64,000 nucleotides of DNA from Leuctra nigra. Taxonomy: Eukaryota > Arthropoda > Insecta > Plecoptera > Leuctridae. The stretch is from positions 50,059,411 through 50,123,410 of the forward strand of contig OW203762.1 in assembly GCA_934045905.1 (NCBI GenBank), read 5' to 3'. Numbering within the stretch: the first letter of the stretch is position 1; each line of letters opens with the position of its first letter. Below the pieces are notes generated by a model. That model searched no databases. It was not told where the DNA came from and worked only from the letters and a program-made list of their open reading frames with translations. Positions 60,340-64,000 of the stretch are shown one piece after another. The position numbers were made by a program, and so were the translations under genes.

Positions 60340-60551
60340 GGGGTTGTTCACTGCCATTTGCTCTCACTCGCAGCGCTAGCAGCAATGGAGGTATCTCTCT
60401 CTGATTGGTTGGTTTCTGAATCCAAGATCTATGAATCAAACTCCCGCCAAGATTTAAAAACCTTCCATTCCGCTAGATGCATTTTGATTGGCTCTCTCCC
60501 GGACGATTAGAACAGCAGCGCCATCTACAATAGTTTTGCATGAACAACCCC
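60340..60551. mobile_element. MITE with GGGGTTGTTCA ends, copy 2
   Basis: Same family as 36577-36808, with the same inverted ends and flanking AAT/ATT bases. It lacks about 20 bp present near the right end of copy 1. The flanking sequences differ, so the two are independent insertions. Confidence 0.85.
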
Positions 60552-60716
60552 ATTCACGCGCGAATGACTTTTCCAAATAGAATCCAGCGAGACTTCGAAC
60601 GTATTTCATCGATTGGATTGAAGCCAGCGCAATGTCTTTTCAAACGACAACTGCGATCCAAATAAAGTGGATTGAAATGAACACACGTTTAGTCTCGACT
60701 GCATCACGAGTGTTAT

Positions 60717-63700
60717 CACGACCCCCGCCACACGAGGGGGAGGCCGTGACAAAACACCCGCGCTACGCTATCAGACACGACCCCCGCCACACGAGGGGGA
60801 GGCCGTGACAAAACACCCGCGCTACGCTATCAGACACGACCCCCGCCACACGAGGGGGAGGCCGTGACAAAACACCCGCGCTACGCTATCAGACACGACC
60901 CCCGCCACACGAGGGGGAGGCCGTGACAAAACACCCGCGCTACGCTATCAGACACGACCCCCGCCACACGAGGGGGAGACCGTGACAAAACACCCGCGCT
61001 ACGCTATCAGACACGACCCCCGCCACACGAGGGGGAGGCCGTGACAAAACACCCGCGCTACGCTATCAGACACGACCCCCGCCACACGAGGGGGAGGCCG
61101 TGACAAAACACCCGCGCTACGCTATCAGACACGACCCCCGCCACACGAGGGGGAGGCCGTGACAAAACACCCGCGCTACGCTATCAGGCACGACCCCCGC
61201 CACACGAGGGGGAGGCCGTGACAAAACACCCGCGCTACGCTATCAGACACGACCCCCGCCACACGAGGGGGAGGCCGTGACAAAACACCCGCGCTACGCT
61301 ATCAGACACGACCCCCGCCACACGAGGGGGAGGCCGTGACAAAACACCCGCGCTACGCTATCAGACACGACCCCCGCCACACGAGGGGGAGGCCGTGACA
61401 AAACACCCGCGCTACGCTATCAGACACGACCCCCGCCACACGAGGGGGAGGCCGTGACAAAACACCCGCGCTACGCTATCAGACACGACCCCCGCCACAC
61501 GAGGGGGAGACCGTGACAAAACACCCGCGCTACGCTATCAGACACGACCCCCGCCACACGAGGGGGAGGCCGTGACAAAACACCCGCGCTACGCTATCAG
61601 ACACGACCCCCGCCACACGAGGGGGAGGCCGTGACAAAACACCCGCGCTACGCTATCAGACACGACCCCCGCCACACGAGGGGGAGGCCGTGACAAAACA
61701 CCCGCGCTACGCTATCAGGCACGACCCCCGCCACACGAGGGGGAGGCCGTGACAAAACACCCGCGCTACGCTATCAGACACGACCCCCGCCACACGAGGG
61801 GGAGGCCGTGACAAAACACCCGCGCTACGCTATCAGACACGACCCCCGCCACACGAGGGGGAGGCCGTGACAAAACACCCGCGCTACGCTATCAGACACG
61901 ACCCCCGCCACACGAGGGGGAGGCCGTGACAAAACACCCGCGCTACGCTATCAGACACGACCCCCGCCACACGAGGGGGAGGCCGTGACAAAACACCCGC
62001 GCTACGCTATCAGACACGACCCCCGCCACACGAGGGGGAGGCCGTGACAAAACAGCCGCGCTACGCTATCAGACACGACCCCCGCCACACGAGGGGGAGG
62101 CCGTGACAAAACACCCGCGCTACGCTATCAGACACGACCCCCGCCACACGAGGGGGAGGCCGTGACAAAACACCCGCGCTACGCTATCAGACACGACCCC
62201 CGCCACACGAGGGGGAGGCCGTGACAAAACACCCGCGCTACGCTATCAGACACGACCCCCGCCACACGAGGGGGAGGCCGTGACAAAACAGCCGCGCTAC
62301 GCTATCAGACACGACCCCCGCCACACGAGGGGGAGGCCGTGACAAAACACCCGCGCTACGCTATCAGACACGACCCCCGCCACACGAGGGGGGAGGCCGT
62401 GACAAAACACCCGCGCTACGCTATCAGGCACGACCCCCGCCACACGAGGGGGAGGCCGTGACAAAACACCCGCGCTACGCTATCAGACACGACCCCCGCC
62501 ACACGAGGGGGAGGCCGTGACAAAACACCCGCGCTGCGCTATCAGACACGACCCCCGCCACACGAGGGGGAGGCCGTGACAAAACACCCGCGCTACGCTA
62601 TCAGACACGACCCCCGCTACACGAGGGGGAGGCCGTGACAAAACACCCGCGCTACGCTATCAGACACGACCCCCGCCACACGAGGGGGTAGGCCGTGACA
62701 AAACACCCGCGCTGCGCTATCAGACACGACCCCCGCCACACGAGGGGGAGGCCGTGACAAAACACCCGCGCTACGCTATCAGACACGACCCCCGCCACAC
62801 GAGGGGGAGGCCGTGACAAAACACCCGCGCTGCGCTATCAGACACGACCCCCGCCACACGAGGGGGAGGCCGTGACAAAACACCCGCGCTACGCTATCAG
62901 ACACGACCCCCGCCACACGAGGGGGAGGCCGTGACAAAACACCCGCGCTACGCTATCAGACACGACCCCCGCCACACGAGGGGGAGGCCGTGACAAAACA
63001 CCCGCGCTACGCTATCAGACACGACCCCCGCCACACGAGGGGGAGGCCGTGACAAAACACCCGCGCTACGCTATCAGACACGACCCCCGCCACACGAGGG
63101 GGAGGCCGTGACAAAACACCCGCGCTGCGCTATCAGACACGACCCCCGCCACACGAGGGGGAGGCCGTGACAAAACACCCGCGCTGCGCTATCAGACACG
63201 ACCCTCGCCACACGAGGGGGAGGCCGTGACAAAACACCCGCGCTACGCTATCAGACACGACCCCCGCCACACGAGGGGGAGGCCGTGACAAAACACCCGC
63301 GCTACGCTATCAGACACGACCCCCGCCACACGAGGGGGAGGCCGTAACAAAACACCCGCGCTACGCTATCAGACACGACCCCCGCCACACGAGGGGGAGG
63401 CCGTGACAAAACACCCGCGCTACGCTATCAGACACGACCCTCGCCACACGAGGGGGGAGGCCGTGACAAAACACCCGCGCTACGCTATCAGACACGACCC
63501 CCGCCACACGAGGGGGGAGGCCGTGACAAAACACCCGCGCTGCGCTATCAGACACGACCCCCGCCACACGAGGGGGGAGGCCGTGACAAAACACCCGCGC
63601 AACGCTATCAGACACGACCCCCGCCACACGAGGGGGGAGGCCGTGACAAAACACCCGCGCTACGCTATCAGGCACGACCCCCGCCACACGAGGGGGAGGC

Positions 63701-64000
63701 CGTGACAAAACACCCGCGCTGCGCTATCAGACACGACCCCCGCCACACGAGGGGGAGGCCGTGACAAAACACCCGCGCTGCGCTATCAGACACGACCCCC
63801 GCCACACGAGGGGGAGGCCGTGACAAAACACCCGCGCTGCGCTATCAGACACGACCCCCGCCACACGAGGGGGAGGCCGTGACAAAACACCCGCGCTGCG
63901 CTATCAGACACGACCCCCGCCACACGAGGGGGAGGCCGTGACAAAACACCCGCGCTACGCTATCAGACACGACCCCCGCCACACGAGGGGGAGGCCGTGA
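60717..64000. repeat. 59-bp satellite array running off the window
   Basis: The unit contains CGACCCCCGCCACACGAGGG then GGAGGCCGTGACAAAACACC, and repeats about 55 times. Period is 59 bp, with several 60-bp units having one extra G (around 62390 and 63440-63680). Rare variants recur at multiples of the unit: GGAGACC at 60979 and 61510, CAGGCA at 61188 and 61719, CAGCCG at 62055 and 62291. CCCCC and GGGGG lie close together in each unit and could pair. The CGCTGCGCT variant becomes common towards the window end. Confidence 0.97.

Larger units (their letters stand above)
58192..60716. other. 5' flank or first intron of PACS, no gene seen
   Basis: More GC-rich than the rest (for example 58230-58340 and 58660-58760), with CpG-containing words that could mark a promoter. 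No N-terminal PACS exon, no other gene and no RNA gene were recognised. It holds a 17-bp tandem repeat (59404-59476) and a MITE (60340-60551). Confidence 0.45.

Noticed and set aside
63361..63708. About 100-codon frames on both strands in the 59-bp satellite
   Set aside because: They occur only where several 60-bp units (multiple of three) stand together; no domain.
60717..64000. CRISPR-like array
   Set aside because: The units are directly adjacent with no unique spacers, there are no cas genes, and the host is an animal; this is a satellite.

Overview
The window is nuclear DNA from an animal, most likely an arthropod and probably an insect. It is AT-rich, with GT-AG introns, dispersed TAGGTACCTACC-type short motifs and many insect-style DNA transposons. 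The species cannot be named from the sequence alone.

Layout. Positions 1-12,540 hold no recognisable host gene. They carry MITEs, a candidate 5.2-kb TIR-flanked element (2898-8123), a hAT element with a perfect 8-bp target duplication (9082-9610) and a large foldback (11757-12520). A satellite of sixteen 82-bp units (about 12566-13876) ends just below a single 7-kb open frame on the minus strand (14004-21086). That frame encodes a 2360-residue mobile-element protein that joins an SGNH-hydrolase domain, two families of in-frame repeats, C2H2-like fingers, a MULE-type DDE transposase, a SWIM finger, an Ulp1-type cysteine protease and a PHD-like finger. It is the most unusual object in the window.

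Three conserved host genes follow. POLR3B, the second-largest subunit of RNA polymerase III, lies on the minus strand at 23048-33986. All 21 coding exons could be placed and keep frame, giving 1132 residues. ACTMAP, the actin maturation protease, lies on the plus strand at 34477-36260 with three exons and 288 residues. It is head to head with POLR3B across about 490 bp, so the two probably share a divergent promoter. PACS, a phosphofurin acidic cluster sorting protein, lies on the minus strand at 40999-58191. Sixteen coding exons are placed, and its N-terminal exon or exons were not found in the window.

The introns are full of DNA transposons. Five hAT-like elements have exact 8-bp target duplications. 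A pogo/Tc1-like element lies inside a TTAA-flanked element, which itself splits a duplicated copy of POLR3B exon 2. There are several foldbacks, and a 5'-truncated LINE lies in a PACS intron. PACS intron 54363-58103 carries a 141/144-bp tandem array. The window ends in a 59-bp satellite (60717-64000 and beyond) that shows higher-order duplication.

The host genes are unrelated housekeeping functions (Pol III transcription, actin N-terminal maturation, membrane-protein sorting). Nothing indicates an operon or a functional cluster apart from the shared promoter.
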